Assembly (NCBI RefSeq): GCF_000312105.1
Contig: NZ_HE978637.1
Coordinates: forward strand, 310,001 to 374,000
DNA length: 64,000 bases
Reading direction: 5' to 3'
From: Aeromicrobium massiliense JC14
Lineage (GTDB): Bacteria > Actinomycetota > Actinomycetes > Propionibacteriales > Nocardioidaceae
Every line of letters begins with the position of its first letter. Position 1 is the stretch's first letter. The notes under the pieces were generated by a model, which saw only the letters and a program-made list of their open reading frames with translations, did no database searches and had not been told where the DNA came from. This document shows, one piece after another, positions 17,540 through 26,606 of this stretch. A program made the position numbers and the translations under genes.

Positions 17540-18970
17540 GTGAGCGCCGGGACGTTCGTGGGCATGCCCAAGTTCCCCACGGCGGCGAAGGAGGCCCTGG
17601 GCAACGCCCAGCTGCGGCACAACCTCGCGCACGCCACGGGCACCATCCGGGCCAAGCGGGCCGCCGTCGTCGGCGAGGTCGAGCAGTGGGAGGAGCTGCG
17701 CCTGGCCGGGGCCGGCGTCAAGGAGGCCGCGCTGCGGACCCTCGACGTCCAGCTCGAGAAGCTCGAGGCGTCGCTGACCGCCAACGGTGCGACCGTGCAC
17801 TGGGCCCGCGACGCGGCCGAAGCCAACCGGATCGTCGCCGACATCGTCAAGGCGCACGACGCCGACGAGGTGGTCAAGGTCAAGTCGATGCTGACCCAGG
17901 AGATCGGGCTCAACGAGGCGCTCGCCGAGGAGGGCATCGCCGCCTGGGAGACCGACCTGGCCGAGCTCATCGTCCAGCTCGGCGACGACCTGCCCAGCCA
18001 CATCCTGGTGCCGGCGATCCACCGCAACCGGGCCGAGATCCGCGAGATCTTCCTCGACGGCATGGCCAAGGCCGGACGTCCCGCGCCGGCCGACCTGACC
18101 GACGAGCCGGCGGTGCTGGCCGCGGCCGCCCGCGCCCACCTGCGCGAGAAGTTCCTGCGCGCCAAGGTCGGTGTCTCGGGCGCGAACTTCGCCGTCGCCG
18201 ACAGCGGCACGCTCGTGGTCGTCGAGTCCGAGGGCAACGGACGCATGTGCCTGACGCTGCCCGAGGTGCTCGTGTCGGTCGTCGGCATCGAGAAGGTCGT
18301 CTCCACCTGGGACGAGCTCGACCCGCTGCTGCGCCTGCTGCCGCGCTCGTCCACCGGCGAGCGGATGAACCCGTACACGTCCACCTGGTCGGGCGTCACC
18401 CCCGGCGACGGCCCGCAGGAGGTGCACGTCGTCCTGCTCGACAACGGACGCACCAACGCGCTCGCCGACGAGGTCGGACGCCAGGCGCTGCGCTGCATCC
18501 GCTGCTCGGCCTGCCTCAACGTGTGCCCGGTCTACGAGCGCACCGGCGGCCACGCCTACGGCTCGGTCTACCCCGGCCCGATCGGCGCGATCCTCAACCC
18601 GCTGCTCAAGGGCGTCGGGCACGACGACCAGGTCGACTCGCTGCCCTACGCGTCGTCGCTGTGCGGCGCGTGCTTCGAGGTGTGCCCCGTGCGCATCGAC
18701 ATCCCCTCGGTGCTGGTCGACCAGCGGGCCAAGGTCGTCGACGCGCACCGCGGTGGCGTGCCCAAGCCCGAGGCGGTCGCGTTCAAGGGCGCTGCCGTGG
18801 CGCTCTCGCGCTCACGCCTGCTGGGCGCGGGGGAGCGGTTCACCGGCGTCGGCATCAGGCTGGCCCGCCGCGTGGGCGTCAAGAAGTGGACGGACACGCG
18901 CGACCTGCCGGACGCGCCGCAGGAGTCCTTCCGCCGCTGGTGGAAGCGCACGGACGGAGGCCGCAAGTGA
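17540..18970 (+). CDS. lutB: Lactate utilization Fe-S oxidoreductase LutB
   Basis: 476 residues. The first ~300 residues are a LUD domain (DUF162), and the C-terminal part carries two 4Fe-4S clusters: 'CIRCSACLNVCPVY' near residue 318 and 'CGACFEVCPVRIDIP' near residue 375. It passes electrons from lactate in the LutABC complex. GTG at 17540 has ACGGAGGT just upstream. It is separated from lutA by 79 bases, unlike the overlapping lutB-lutC pair, and its last bases overlap the lutC GTG. Confidence 0.9.
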   Translation: MSAGTFVGMPKFPTAAKEALGNAQLRHNLAHATGTIRAKRAAVVGEVEQWEELRLAGAGVKEAALRTLDVQLEKLEASLTANGATVHWARDAAEANRIVADIVKAHDADEVVKVKSMLTQEIGLNEALAEEGIAAWETDLAELIVQLGDDLPSHILVPAIHRNRAEIREIFLDGMAKAGRPAPADLTDEPAVLAAAARAHLREKFLRAKVGVSGANFAVADSGTLVVVESEGNGRMCLTLPEVLVSVVGIEKVVSTWDELDPLLRLLPRSSTGERMNPYTSTWSGVTPGDGPQEVHVVLLDNGRTNALADEVGRQALRCIRCSACLNVCPVYERTGGHAYGSVYPGPIGAILNPLLKGVGHDDQVDSLPYASSLCGACFEVCPVRIDIPSVLVDQRAKVVDAHRGGVPKPEAVAFKGAAVALSRSRLLGAGERFTGVGIRLARRVGVKKWTDTRDLPDAPQESFRRWWKRTDGGRK

Positions 18971-19560
18971 GCGCTCGCGAGGAGATCCTGGGCCGCGTCC
19001 GCGCGGCGCTGTCGGACGTCGACCACGTGCCGGCCCCGCCGGTCGCGCCGCGCATCACGCCGGTCGACGACGTCGTCGGCCTGTTCGCCGAGCGCGTCGC
19101 CGACTACCGCGCCGAGGTGGTGCGCACGACGTCCGCCGGCCTGGCCGCGGCCGTCGCCGCCGCGCTGCCTCCGGGCGACGGACGCGTCGTCGTGCCCGCC
19201 GACCTGTCGTTCGAGGTGCCCGGCGCCGTCGCCGACGACGGCACGTTCACCCCGTACCAGCTCGACTCGACGGTCGCGGTCGTCACCGAGGCCCGCGTCG
19301 GCATCGCCGAGACCGGCACGATCGTGCTCGACCACGGCCAGGGCCAGGGCCGCCGCGCGATCACGCTGGTGCCCGACTGGCACGTGTGCGTCGTCCGCGC
19401 CGACCAGGTCGTCGTCGACGTGCCGGACGCGATCGCGCTGCTCGACCCCTCGCGTCCGCAGACCTGGATCAGCGGCCCGTCCGCCACGAGCGACATCGAG
19501 CTGGACCGGGTCGAGGGCGTCCACGGCCCCCGCACCCTGCACGTCATCGTCGTCGACTGA
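18967..19560 (+). CDS. lutC: Lactate utilization protein LutC
   Basis: 197 residues, a LUD-domain protein (DUF162 family) with 'SAREEILGRVRAALSD' at the start and the conserved 'VGIAETGTIVLDHGQGQGRR' strand-loop in the middle, then 'SGPSATSDIELDRVEGVHGP' near the end, which is the family's signature region. It is the third component of LutABC. The GTG overlaps the lutB stop. With the aldolase/dehydrogenase upstream making lactate from rhamnose, it completes the path to pyruvate. Confidence 0.9.
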   Translation: MSAREEILGRVRAALSDVDHVPAPPVAPRITPVDDVVGLFAERVADYRAEVVRTTSAGLAAAVAAALPPGDGRVVVPADLSFEVPGAVADDGTFTPYQLDSTVAVVTEARVGIAETGTIVLDHGQGQGRRAITLVPDWHVCVVRADQVVVDVPDAIALLDPSRPQTWISGPSATSDIELDRVEGVHGPRTLHVIVVD

Positions 19561-19600
19561 GGTTTGCACGCCGAGCCGGTCGAAGGGCCGCGCGCCCGGC

Positions 19601-19655
19601 GAGCGGTGAGCCACCAACCGAATGAGGGCCTCAGACGGTTGCCGGCTCACCGCTC
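19601..19655. repeat. Palindrome of the GCGGTGAG family, likely two-way terminator
   Basis: GAGCGGTGAGCCACCAACCG (19601-19620) pairs with 19636-19655 with two mismatches and a 15-base loop. It lies between the convergent lutC and acetyltransferase genes. The same core (GCGGTGA ... TCACCGC) recurs at 35140 and 59400. Confidence 0.6.
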
Positions 19656-19665
19656 CCAGGGGTGG

Positions 19666-20130
19666 TCAGTCCAGCTCGAGACACACGAGCCGCTCCCGGT
19701 CGTCCCACCGCTCGGCCGTGGCGAACCCGAGCCGTCGGTACATCCGGATCGCCGGGTCTCGCCACTCCCAGACCGAGAGCCGGACGGGCCGAGCCGCCTG
19801 TCCGAGCGCCTCGGCCAGGAGCGCTGAACCCAGGCCATGACCGCGTGCCGGCGGAGTCGTCCAGAATCGCTTGATCTCCGACCCTCGTGCCGGTGAGCCC
19901 GACACCACGGCGATGCCGCAGTCCTCCCCGTCGACGCTGGCCACCAGCACACGCATCCCGGCGAGCGCCTCGGCCGGACGATCCACCTCCCGCGCGTACC
20001 GCTCGGGCAGGTCGGCGGCCCGTGGGGCGACGCCGTGCTCGGCCTTCTCCGTCTCGGTCTGACGGAGATAAGCGTCCAGCAGCGACGACACGGAAGGACC
20101 GTCCTGCGGGAAGGACGCCTCGCGGATCAC
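19666..20130 (-). CDS. GNAT-family N-acetyltransferase
   Basis: 154 residues. The core of the GNAT fold is visible: 'VLVASVDGEDCGIAVVSG' (beta strands), the acetyl-CoA loop 'PPARGHGLGSALLAEAL' (R-x-x-G-x-G/A) and 'VWEWRDPAIRMYRRLGFATAERW' (the common 'A-x-x-x-Y-x-x-x-G-F' end). The acceptor is unknown. The GTG at 20130 is favoured because the acetyltransferase pattern (IREASFPQD) starts there; an in-frame GTG at 20199, directly behind the previous stop, would add 23 residues. Confidence 0.78.
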   Translation of the reverse strand: MIREASFPQDGPSVSSLLDAYLRQTETEKAEHGVAPRAADLPERYAREVDRPAEALAGMRVLVASVDGEDCGIAVVSGSPARGSEIKRFWTTPPARGHGLGSALLAEALGQAARPVRLSVWEWRDPAIRMYRRLGFATAERWDDRERLVCLELD

Positions 20131-20201
20131 GCCGGCGCCCGTCCGGGCGAGGTCCGTCCCGGACGGAGGTCCGCCGGCCGGCCGGGCCTCTTCGGCCACG
20201 C

Positions 20202-21221
20202 TCAGCGCCAGCCGAGGGCCGGCGCGACGTGCTTGAGGATGCTCTCGATGACGTGGGCGTTGTAGTCGACGCCGAGCTGGTTGGGGACGGTCAGCAGGAG
20301 CGTGTCGGCCTCGGCGACGGCCGAGTCCTCGCGCAGCTGCTCGATCAGCCGGTCCGGCTCGGCCGCGTACGTCTTGCCGAAGCGGGCCTTGCCGCCCTCG
20401 AGGAAGCCGACCTGGTCGTCGCCGCCGGAGCCGCCGAAGTAGGCGTGGTCGCGCTCGTCGACCAGGGCGAAGATGCTGCGGCTGACCGACACGCGCGGGG
20501 TGCGCTCGTGCCCGGCCTTCTTCCAGGCGTCGCGGAAGCGCTGGATCTGCTCGGCCTGCAGCTCGTGGAACGGCACGCCGGTGTCCTCGGTGAGCAGGGT
20601 CGAGCTCATCAGGTTCATGCCCTGCTCGGCCGTCCACTCGGCGGTCGCGCGGGAGCCGGCGCCCCACCAGATGCGGTCGCGCAGGCCGGGGGAGTGCGGC
20701 TCGATGCGCAGGTTGCCCGGCGGGTTGGGGAACATCGGGCGCGGGTTCGGCTCGGCGAACCCCTCGCCCTTGAGGATCTCCAGGAGCACCTGGGTGTGGC
20801 CGCGCGCCATGTCGGCGTCGCTCATGCCCTCCGGCGGCTCGAAGCCGAAGTACTTGTAGCCGTCGATCACCTGCTCCGGTGATCCCCGGCTCACGCCGAG
20901 CTGCAGCCTCCCGCCGGAGATGAGGTCGGCCGCGCCGGCGTCCTCGGCCATGTAGAGCGGGTTCTCGTACCGCATGTCGATGACGCCGGTGCCGAGCTCG
21001 ATGCGGCTCGTCCGCGCAGCGGCCGCGGCCAGCAGCGGGAACGGCGAGGCGAGCTGGCGGGCGAAGTGGTGCACGCGGAAGTAGGCGCCGTCGGCGCCCA
21101 GCTCCTCGGCGGCCACGGCCAGGTCGATGGACTGCAGCAGGGTGTCGGCGGCCGAGCGCGTCGCCGACTGCGGCGACGGCGTCCAGTGGCCGAAGGAGAG
21201 GAACCCGATGTTCTTGGTCAC
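20202..21221 (-). CDS. LLM-class flavin-dependent oxidoreductase
   Basis: 339 residues, the normal length for luciferase-like monooxygenases. Conserved points: 'DGAYFRVHHFARQLASPF' (H-H region near residue 50), 'LGTGVIDMRYENPLYMAEDAGAADLISGGRLQLGVSRGS' with the flavin-binding stretch, and 'IWWGAGSRATAEWTAEQGMNLMSS' near residue 175. It should use FMNH2 (or F420) on an unknown organic substrate. The acetyltransferase follows closely on the same strand. Upstream it is divergent from the iron-uptake operon. Confidence 0.83.
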   Translation of the reverse strand: MTKNIGFLSFGHWTPSPQSATRSAADTLLQSIDLAVAAEELGADGAYFRVHHFARQLASPFPLLAAAAARTSRIELGTGVIDMRYENPLYMAEDAGAADLISGGRLQLGVSRGSPEQVIDGYKYFGFEPPEGMSDADMARGHTQVLLEILKGEGFAEPNPRPMFPNPPGNLRIEPHSPGLRDRIWWGAGSRATAEWTAEQGMNLMSSTLLTEDTGVPFHELQAEQIQRFRDAWKKAGHERTPRVSVSRSIFALVDERDHAYFGGSGGDDQVGFLEGGKARFGKTYAAEPDRLIEQLREDSAVAEADTLLLTVPNQLGVDYNAHVIESILKHVAPALGWR

Positions 21222-21281
21222 GCCTGCCCCAACGCTCGGCGGACGTCCAGGATTCCGGGCCCCTGTCCAGGGGCGTGACGC

Positions 21282-21298
21282 TTAGGGTAGCCTCACCT
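21282..21298 (+). promoter_or_regulatory. DtxR/IdeR-type iron box
   Basis: TTAGGGTAGCCTCACCT matches the iron-box consensus TTAGGTTAGCCTAACCT at 15 of 17 positions. It ends three bases before the GTG taken as the start of the ATPase gene, so the mRNA is probably leaderless and iron-loaded DtxR/IdeR would cover the promoter's -10 region. Confidence 0.8.
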
Positions 21299-21301
21299 CT
21301 C

Positions 21302-22111
21302 GTGACCACGGCTCTGAGCGGCGACGCGCTCGTCCTCGCCTACCAGCGCTCCGTCGTGGTCCACGGCGTCTCCGTCCGGCTCGCCCCCGGTCAGGTCACC
21401 GCGCTCGTGGGCCCGAACGGCAGCGGCAAGTCCACCGTGCTGCGCTCGCTGGCCCGCCTGCACGAGACCGAGTCCGGCGACGTCCGGCTCGACCGCGAGG
21501 GCGAGGCGCTCGACGCTCAGGCCATGAGCGCGCGCGAGTTCGCCCGCCAGGTGACCCTGCTGTCGCAGTCGCGTCCGCACCCGTCCGGCCTGTCGGTGCG
21601 CGAGGTCGTCGCGTTCGGCCGCCACCCGCACCGCAAGCGCTTCGCCGGCCTCACCGACGCCGACCGGGCCGCGATCGACGACGCGCTCGACATCACCGGC
21701 GTCGCGCCGATGGCCGACAAGGGCGCCCACGAGCTGTCCGGCGGCGAGCTGCAGCGCGTCTGGCTGGCCACCTGCCTGGCCCAGGACACCGACGTCGTCC
21801 TGCTCGACGAGCCCACCAACCACCTCGACCTGCGCTACCAGGTCGAGACCCTCGACCTCGTGCGCGACCTCGCCGACCGCGGCACCGCCGTCGGCGTCGT
21901 CCTGCACGACCTCAACCAGGCCGCTGCGGTCGCCGACCACGTCGTGCTGCTGCACGCCGGACGCGTCGTCGCCGCCGGCGACCCGGTCGACGTGCTCACC
22001 GCCGCGCACGTCGAGTCCGTCTACGGCCTGCCCGTGGACGTCAGCACGTCCCCCGAGACGGGCCGCCTGCGCGTCGAGCCGCGCGGCCGCCACCACCTGC
22101 GACAGCGCTGA
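21302..22111 (+). CDS. Iron-siderophore ABC importer, ATP-binding subunit
   Basis: 269 residues, FecE/FepC type. Walker A GPNGSGKS (37-44), Q-loop region 'VTLLSQSRPHPSGLSV', signature LSGGELQRVWLA and Walker B VVLLDEPTNHLDL are all present. It powers ferric-siderophore import with the binding protein and fused permease downstream. The GTG at 21302 is preferred over the in-frame GTG at 21275 because the earlier one would put the iron box inside the coding region. Confidence 0.9.
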   Translation: MTTALSGDALVLAYQRSVVVHGVSVRLAPGQVTALVGPNGSGKSTVLRSLARLHETESGDVRLDREGEALDAQAMSAREFARQVTLLSQSRPHPSGLSVREVVAFGRHPHRKRFAGLTDADRAAIDDALDITGVAPMADKGAHELSGGELQRVWLATCLAQDTDVVLLDEPTNHLDLRYQVETLDLVRDLADRGTAVGVVLHDLNQAAAVADHVVLLHAGRVVAAGDPVDVLTAAHVESVYGLPVDVSTSPETGRLRVEPRGRHHLRQR

Positions 22112-22139
22112 GCGCGGTCGTCCCACCCCGAAGGAACCG

Positions 22140-23165
22140 ATGAACAACCGACTCGTGCGCGCCGCCGTCGCGGCCGTCACGCTCCCCGCCCTCCTCGCCG
22201 CGTGCGGCACGACCGACGCCGAGGACGACGCCAAGCCGGCCGCCTCGACCTCGGAGTCGTGCAGCGACGACAGCACCACGACGTCGACCGAGCCGGTCTC
22301 GCTGACCGACTCCTTCGGTCGCAAGGTCGAGCTCGACAAGCCCGCCGAGCGGGTCGCCGTGCTGGAGTGGCAGCAGACCGAGGACGTCCTCAGCCTGTGC
22401 GTCAACCCGGTCGCCGTCTCCGACGGCAAGGGCTTCACGCTGTGGGACGAGGCCGAGAAGCTGCCTGCGGAGTACACCGAGATCGGCACGCGCGGCGAGC
22501 CCAACCTCAACGCGCTCTACGGCGCCAACCCCGACCTGATCATCATCGAGGCGTACACCGCCGAGGACGAGATCATCAAGCAGCTGGAGAAGCAGGACGT
22601 CCCGGTGCTCGCCACCAAGGGCGCTGACGGCGCTGACCCGATCAAGCAGATGAACGCGACGTTCGACCTCATCGCGCAGGCCACGGGCCGCGAGGAGCGC
22701 GCCGAGGTCGTCAAGGCCGACTTCGAGGACACGCTCGCCGAGGGCAAGAAGGCGCTGGCCGACCTGGACGCCGCCGACAAGAAGTTCGTGTACTTCGACG
22801 GCTACGCGCAGGGCGGCAACGTCAGCCTGCGTCCGTTCGGGCAGGGCTCGCTCATGGGCGAGGTCGGTGAGGCGCTCGGCCTGGAGAACGCCTGGACCGG
22901 CGAGGTCGACCCGGCCTACGGCCTGGGCCAGACCGACGTCGAGGGCATGACCGCCGTCGGCGACGCGAACCTGTTCTACACCGGCACCGAGGACCCCGAG
23001 TCCGAGGACATCAACGAGCTGCTCCAGAAGAACGACATCTGGACCTCGCTGCCGGCGGTCGAGGAGGACCGCGCCTACGCCTTCCCGTCGGGCATCTGGA
23101 CGTTCGGTGGCCCGCGCTCGGCCGAGGCCATCGTCGACGCCTACGTCGACCTGCTGACCGACTGA
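22140..23165 (+). CDS. Iron-siderophore substrate-binding lipoprotein
   Basis: 341 residues. Lipobox LAAC with Cys22, then a serine/threonine/acid-rich linker, then the FecB/FhuD-type fold: 'TDSFGRKVELDKPAERVAVLEWQQTEDVLSL' and 'TEIGTRGEPNLNALYGANPDLIIIEAY'. It should catch a ferric siderophore outside the membrane and hand it to the permease. AAGGAA precedes the ATG. It stands between ATPase and permease in one iron-controlled operon. Confidence 0.9.
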   Translation: MNNRLVRAAVAAVTLPALLAACGTTDAEDDAKPAASTSESCSDDSTTTSTEPVSLTDSFGRKVELDKPAERVAVLEWQQTEDVLSLCVNPVAVSDGKGFTLWDEAEKLPAEYTEIGTRGEPNLNALYGANPDLIIIEAYTAEDEIIKQLEKQDVPVLATKGADGADPIKQMNATFDLIAQATGREERAEVVKADFEDTLAEGKKALADLDAADKKFVYFDGYAQGGNVSLRPFGQGSLMGEVGEALGLENAWTGEVDPAYGLGQTDVEGMTAVGDANLFYTGTEDPESEDINELLQKNDIWTSLPAVEEDRAYAFPSGIWTFGGPRSAEAIVDAYVDLLTD

Positions 23166-23169
23166 TCAC

Positions 23170-25281
23170 ATGGTCCAGGTGCACGACTCGGCGACCCGCC
23201 CGGCTCCCTCCGAGGAGCCGGGCGGGCTGCCGCGCGTCGGTCTCGGCGCCCGGCTGGGCACGGCCGGCGTGCTCGTCGCGCTGGTGGCCGCCCTCGTGGC
23301 CGTCGGGGCCTGGCACCTGACCCAGGGCACGTCCGGCGTCGGCGTGCGCGACCTCGTGAGCCTGCTGCTGGGCGGCGACGGCCACGACGCGACCACCCGC
23401 GACGTCCTCATGGGCTCGCGCCTGCCGCGCCTGGCCGCCGGCGTCGCGGTCGGCTTCGCGCTCGGTGTCGCGGGCGCGATCTTCCAGTCGCTGTCTCGCA
23501 ACGCGCTGGCCTCGCCCGACACCCTCGCGGTCACCGCCGGTGCCTACCTCGCGGTGACGACGGTCGCCGCATTCGGCCTGACGCTGCCGCTGTGGTCGTC
23601 CGGCGCGGTCGCCTTCGCCGGCGGCCTGCTCGCCGCGGGCCTCGTGCTCGCGCTGGCCGGGGGAGCGGGGACGTCCACGACCCGCCTCGTGCTGGCCGGC
23701 TCGGCCGTGGCCATGGGCCTGCAGGCGGCGACGTCGACCCTGCTCATCCTGTTCGCGCAGGAGACCACGAGCCTGTTCGCCTGGGGCAACGGATCGCTCA
23801 CGCAGATCAGCCTGGACGGCTTCGAGCAGGCCGCCCCGGTCATCGTGCTCGCCGCGCTCGGCGGCCTGCTCATCTCGCGCCGCATGGACCTGCTCGGCCT
23901 GGGCGACGACACCGCCGCCGTGCTCGGCGTGCCGGTGCGCTCGACCCGCGCCGTCGGCACCGTCCTGGCCGTCGTCCTGACCGCCGCGGCGGTGACGCTC
24001 GCCGGCCCGATCGGCTTCGTCGGCCTGTTCTCGCCGGTGATCGTGCGGCTCATCGCCCGCGCGGTGCCCGGGCTCAGCCGCCACCTCGTGCTCATCCCGG
24101 CGGCCGGTCTCGTCGGCGCCGTCGCCGTCGTCCTCGCTGACGCGGGCATCCGGGCGTTGATCGGCGCGGAGTCCGCGCTGGCCGTGCCCACCGGCGTCAC
24201 CACGACGGTGCTCGGCGCGATCATGATAATCGCGCTGGCCCGCAGCAGCCGTGACTCCGGCCCGACCCGTCAGCCCGCGGCCGGCGGCGTCGGCCTGCGC
24301 AGTACCCGTCGCTTCGCCGTCGTCGCCGCCGTCTCGGTCGTCGCCGTCGTCGCGATGGTGCTGGTCGGGATGCTCGCCGGCGAGACCTGGTACCTGGTCG
24401 GCGACCTCGGCCTGTGGCTGTCCGGCTCGGCCCCGGCACCGATCGACTTCGCCTTCTCCGAACGGGCCCCGCGGGTCGCCGCGGCCCTGCTGGCCGGAGC
24501 CGCGCTGGCGCTGTCGGGCTCGCTGGTGCAGGCCACCTGCCGCAACCCGCTGGCCGAGCCGGGCCTGCTGGGCATCACCGGCGGCGCCGGCCTGGGTGCC
24601 GTGCTGGTCGTGACCCAGATGGGTGCGAGCTCGACCACGCAGACGCTCGTCGCCGCGTGCGTCTCGGCGCTCGTGGCCTTCGCGTTCGTCTACGCGCTGG
24701 CCTGGCGCCGCGGCCTGGACGCCGACCGGCTCGTGCTCATCGGCATCGGCACCTGGTACGGCACGACGGCGCTGACCACGTACCTGCTGGTGCGCGCCGA
24801 CCCGTGGAACACCCCGCAGATCTTCACCTGGCTCTCGGGCACCACGTACGGACGCGCCTGGGAGCAGGTCGCCCCCGTGGCGGTCGTGCTCGTCCTGGCC
24901 GTGCCGCTTGCGGTGGCGGTGCGTCGCGAGCTCGACCTGCTGACGCTGGACGAGGACAGCCCGCGGGTCGTCGGCGTGCCGCTCGAGCGCGTCCGGCTGG
25001 TCGTGCTCGCCGCGGCCGCGCTGCTGGCCGCGACGAGCGTCGTGGCCGTCGGCGTCATCGGGTTCGTCGGCCTGGTCGCGCCGCACGCCGCGCGCGCGCT
25101 GGTGGGCGGACGGCACTCGCGCAGCGTGCCCGTGGCGATGCTGCTCGGTGCGACGCTCGTCGCCCTGGCCGACGTCATCGGCCGCACCGTCATCGCCCCG
25201 GCGCAGATGCCGGCCGGCCTCATGGTCGCGATGGTGGGCGCGCCGTACTTCGTGTACCTGCTCTGGCGCTCGAAGATCTGA
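23170..25281 (+). CDS. Iron-siderophore permease, two FecCD units in one chain
   Basis: 703 residues, twice the normal FecCD length (~335). Each half has its own set of about nine to ten membrane segments and its own conserved ATPase-contact segment: 'LAGPIGFVGLFSPVIVRLIAR' near residue 280 and 'AVGVIGFVGLVAPHAARALVG' near residue 625. The two halves therefore make a complete pore as one polypeptide instead of a FecC-FecD heterodimer. The gene starts four bases after the binding-protein stop and is followed by a strong terminator. Confidence 0.9.
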   Translation: MVQVHDSATRPAPSEEPGGLPRVGLGARLGTAGVLVALVAALVAVGAWHLTQGTSGVGVRDLVSLLLGGDGHDATTRDVLMGSRLPRLAAGVAVGFALGVAGAIFQSLSRNALASPDTLAVTAGAYLAVTTVAAFGLTLPLWSSGAVAFAGGLLAAGLVLALAGGAGTSTTRLVLAGSAVAMGLQAATSTLLILFAQETTSLFAWGNGSLTQISLDGFEQAAPVIVLAALGGLLISRRMDLLGLGDDTAAVLGVPVRSTRAVGTVLAVVLTAAAVTLAGPIGFVGLFSPVIVRLIARAVPGLSRHLVLIPAAGLVGAVAVVLADAGIRALIGAESALAVPTGVTTTVLGAIMIIALARSSRDSGPTRQPAAGGVGLRSTRRFAVVAAVSVVAVVAMVLVGMLAGETWYLVGDLGLWLSGSAPAPIDFAFSERAPRVAAALLAGAALALSGSLVQATCRNPLAEPGLLGITGGAGLGAVLVVTQMGASSTTQTLVAACVSALVAFAFVYALAWRRGLDADRLVLIGIGTWYGTTALTTYLLVRADPWNTPQIFTWLSGTTYGRAWEQVAPVAVVLVLAVPLAVAVRRELDLLTLDEDSPRVVGVPLERVRLVVLAAAALLAATSVVAVGVIGFVGLVAPHAARALVGGRHSRSVPVAMLLGATLVALADVIGRTVIAPAQMPAGLMVAMVGAPYFVYLLWRSKI

Positions 25282-25283
25282 CG

Positions 25284-25328
25284 ACGACGAAGGGCCCCGG
25301 CGAACCGCTCGCCGGGGCCCTTCGTCGT
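25284..25328. terminator. Strong terminator hairpin after the iron operon
   Basis: A perfect 20-bp stem (25284-25303 with 25309-25328) and a 5-base loop, starting three bases after the permease stop and lying seven bases before the convergent lipase stop. It can serve both genes. The stem ends ACGACGAAGGG/CCCTTCGTCGT. Confidence 0.85.
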
Positions 25329-25335
25329 CCTGCGG

Positions 25336-26553
25336 CTAGAGCCGCCAGCAGGACGACGGCGCCGGCTTGCCGGCCAGCCGGGCCTCGAGGAAGCCGTAGA
25401 CCTCCGTGGCGTTGTTGAGGATGCCGCCGACGTGCAGCGGGCTCGCGTTGGTGCTGAGCCGGACGTTCGCCCCGCGCGCGCACCAGTCGACGGCCAGCTG
25501 GCGTCCGGTGCGGTAGGGGATGACGTCGTCGAGCACGCTGTGGGTCAGCAGCACCGGGGCGCTGGGCTTGATCCGGCCGATGCGCTGGTCGTCGATCATC
25601 GTGCGGAACGGCTCGCGGGCGATGAGGTCGCCCAGGGTCGAGCCGTCGACGGTGAAGTCCTTGGACTGCTTGAACGAGGCGTTGAACAGGTCGAAGACGC
25701 AGTCGTTGGACGCGTCGGCCAGGAACTGCTGGCCGCGCGCGTTGAGGTAGGGGTTGAGGTCGATGTCGTAGCTGTCGGTCAGGCCGCTGACCGCGAACCA
25801 GAGGAACTCGGCGTACAGCGAACCGTCCAGGACGCCGGGCAGCACGCTCAGGTCGGCCGGCACGGCGCCGGCGACGGTGCCCTTCACCTTCAGCTCGGGC
25901 GCGTACGACCCGGCGAGCTCGGCCGCCGACGCTGCGGCGCCGCCGCCCTGGGAGTAGCCGTAGATGCCGACGGGGCTGGACGCGCTGAGACCGGTCCAGT
26001 CCTGGCGCTGCGCGGCGCGCACGGCGTCCAGCACGGCCTGGCCCTGGGAGACGCGGTCCATGTAGGTGTGGGCGCCCGCGGTGCCGAGGCCCTCGTAGTC
26101 GGTGACGGCGAGGGCGTAGCCGCGCTTGAGCAGGCCGGCCATGAACAGGCCCTCGTACTCGATGCCCTCGCTGAACTGGCGCGACGGCGCGCAGGTGTCG
26201 CCGACGCCCTGGGTGCCGACCGCGTAGCCGATGACCGGACGCGTGCCCGGTCCCTTCCAGGCCGCCTTCGGGACGATGACCGAGCCGGAGATCGCGTGAC
26301 GCTCGCCGGTGCGGTCGCGCGAGGTGTAGAGCATCCGCTTGGACGTGTAGGCGACGTCGCTGACGCCGGCCGGGTCGAGCAGGTAACGGATCGCCTCGGT
26401 GCGGATGACCGTGCCGTCGCCGGCGGGCAGGGAGTCCGGCGCCTGGTAGAAGGAGGGCAGGTCGTCGGCGGCCTGCGCCGACGTGGTGAGCGAGGCGAGC
26501 ATCGCGGCGGCGACGGCGACGATGCCGGTGCGCAGGAGTGGGCGTCTGGTCAT
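25336..26553 (-). CDS. Secreted lipase/esterase (LIP family)
   Basis: 405 residues. A Sec signal peptide (RR, hydrophobic core, TSAQA ending near residue 29) precedes an alpha/beta-hydrolase. The nucleophile elbow GYSQGG sits at 199-204 (Ser201), with 'HSVLDDVIPYRTGR' (Asp ~350) and 'SPLHVGG' (His ~380) as the likely acid and base. This order and the 'YAVGTQGVGDTCAPS' stretch resemble the secretory lipases of actinobacteria and fungi (PF03583). It should hydrolyse ester lipids outside the cell. Two dyads upstream (26576, 26607) suggest control. Confidence 0.85.
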   Translation of the reverse strand: MTRRPLLRTGIVAVAAAMLASLTTSAQAADDLPSFYQAPDSLPAGDGTVIRTEAIRYLLDPAGVSDVAYTSKRMLYTSRDRTGERHAISGSVIVPKAAWKGPGTRPVIGYAVGTQGVGDTCAPSRQFSEGIEYEGLFMAGLLKRGYALAVTDYEGLGTAGAHTYMDRVSQGQAVLDAVRAAQRQDWTGLSASSPVGIYGYSQGGGAAASAAELAGSYAPELKVKGTVAGAVPADLSVLPGVLDGSLYAEFLWFAVSGLTDSYDIDLNPYLNARGQQFLADASNDCVFDLFNASFKQSKDFTVDGSTLGDLIAREPFRTMIDDQRIGRIKPSAPVLLTHSVLDDVIPYRTGRQLAVDWCARGANVRLSTNASPLHVGGILNNATEVYGFLEARLAGKPAPSSCWRL

Positions 26554-26575
26554 GGTGTCTTCCCCCGAAGAGTCG

Positions 26576-26589
26576 TTACCGACAGGTAA
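26576..26589. promoter_or_regulatory. TTACC-GACA-GGTAA operator-like dyad
   Basis: A 5-bp inverted repeat with a 4-base spacer, 23 bases upstream of the lipase start. It has the look of a TetR-type operator; the protein is unknown. Confidence 0.4.
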
Positions 26590-26606
26590 TGGGAGGACTG
26601 TGACAG

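Noticed and set aside
17457-17543. 28-codon frame between lutA and lutB as a gene
   Set aside because: It has no ribosome site of its own and no recognisable product; kept only as a low-interest finding.
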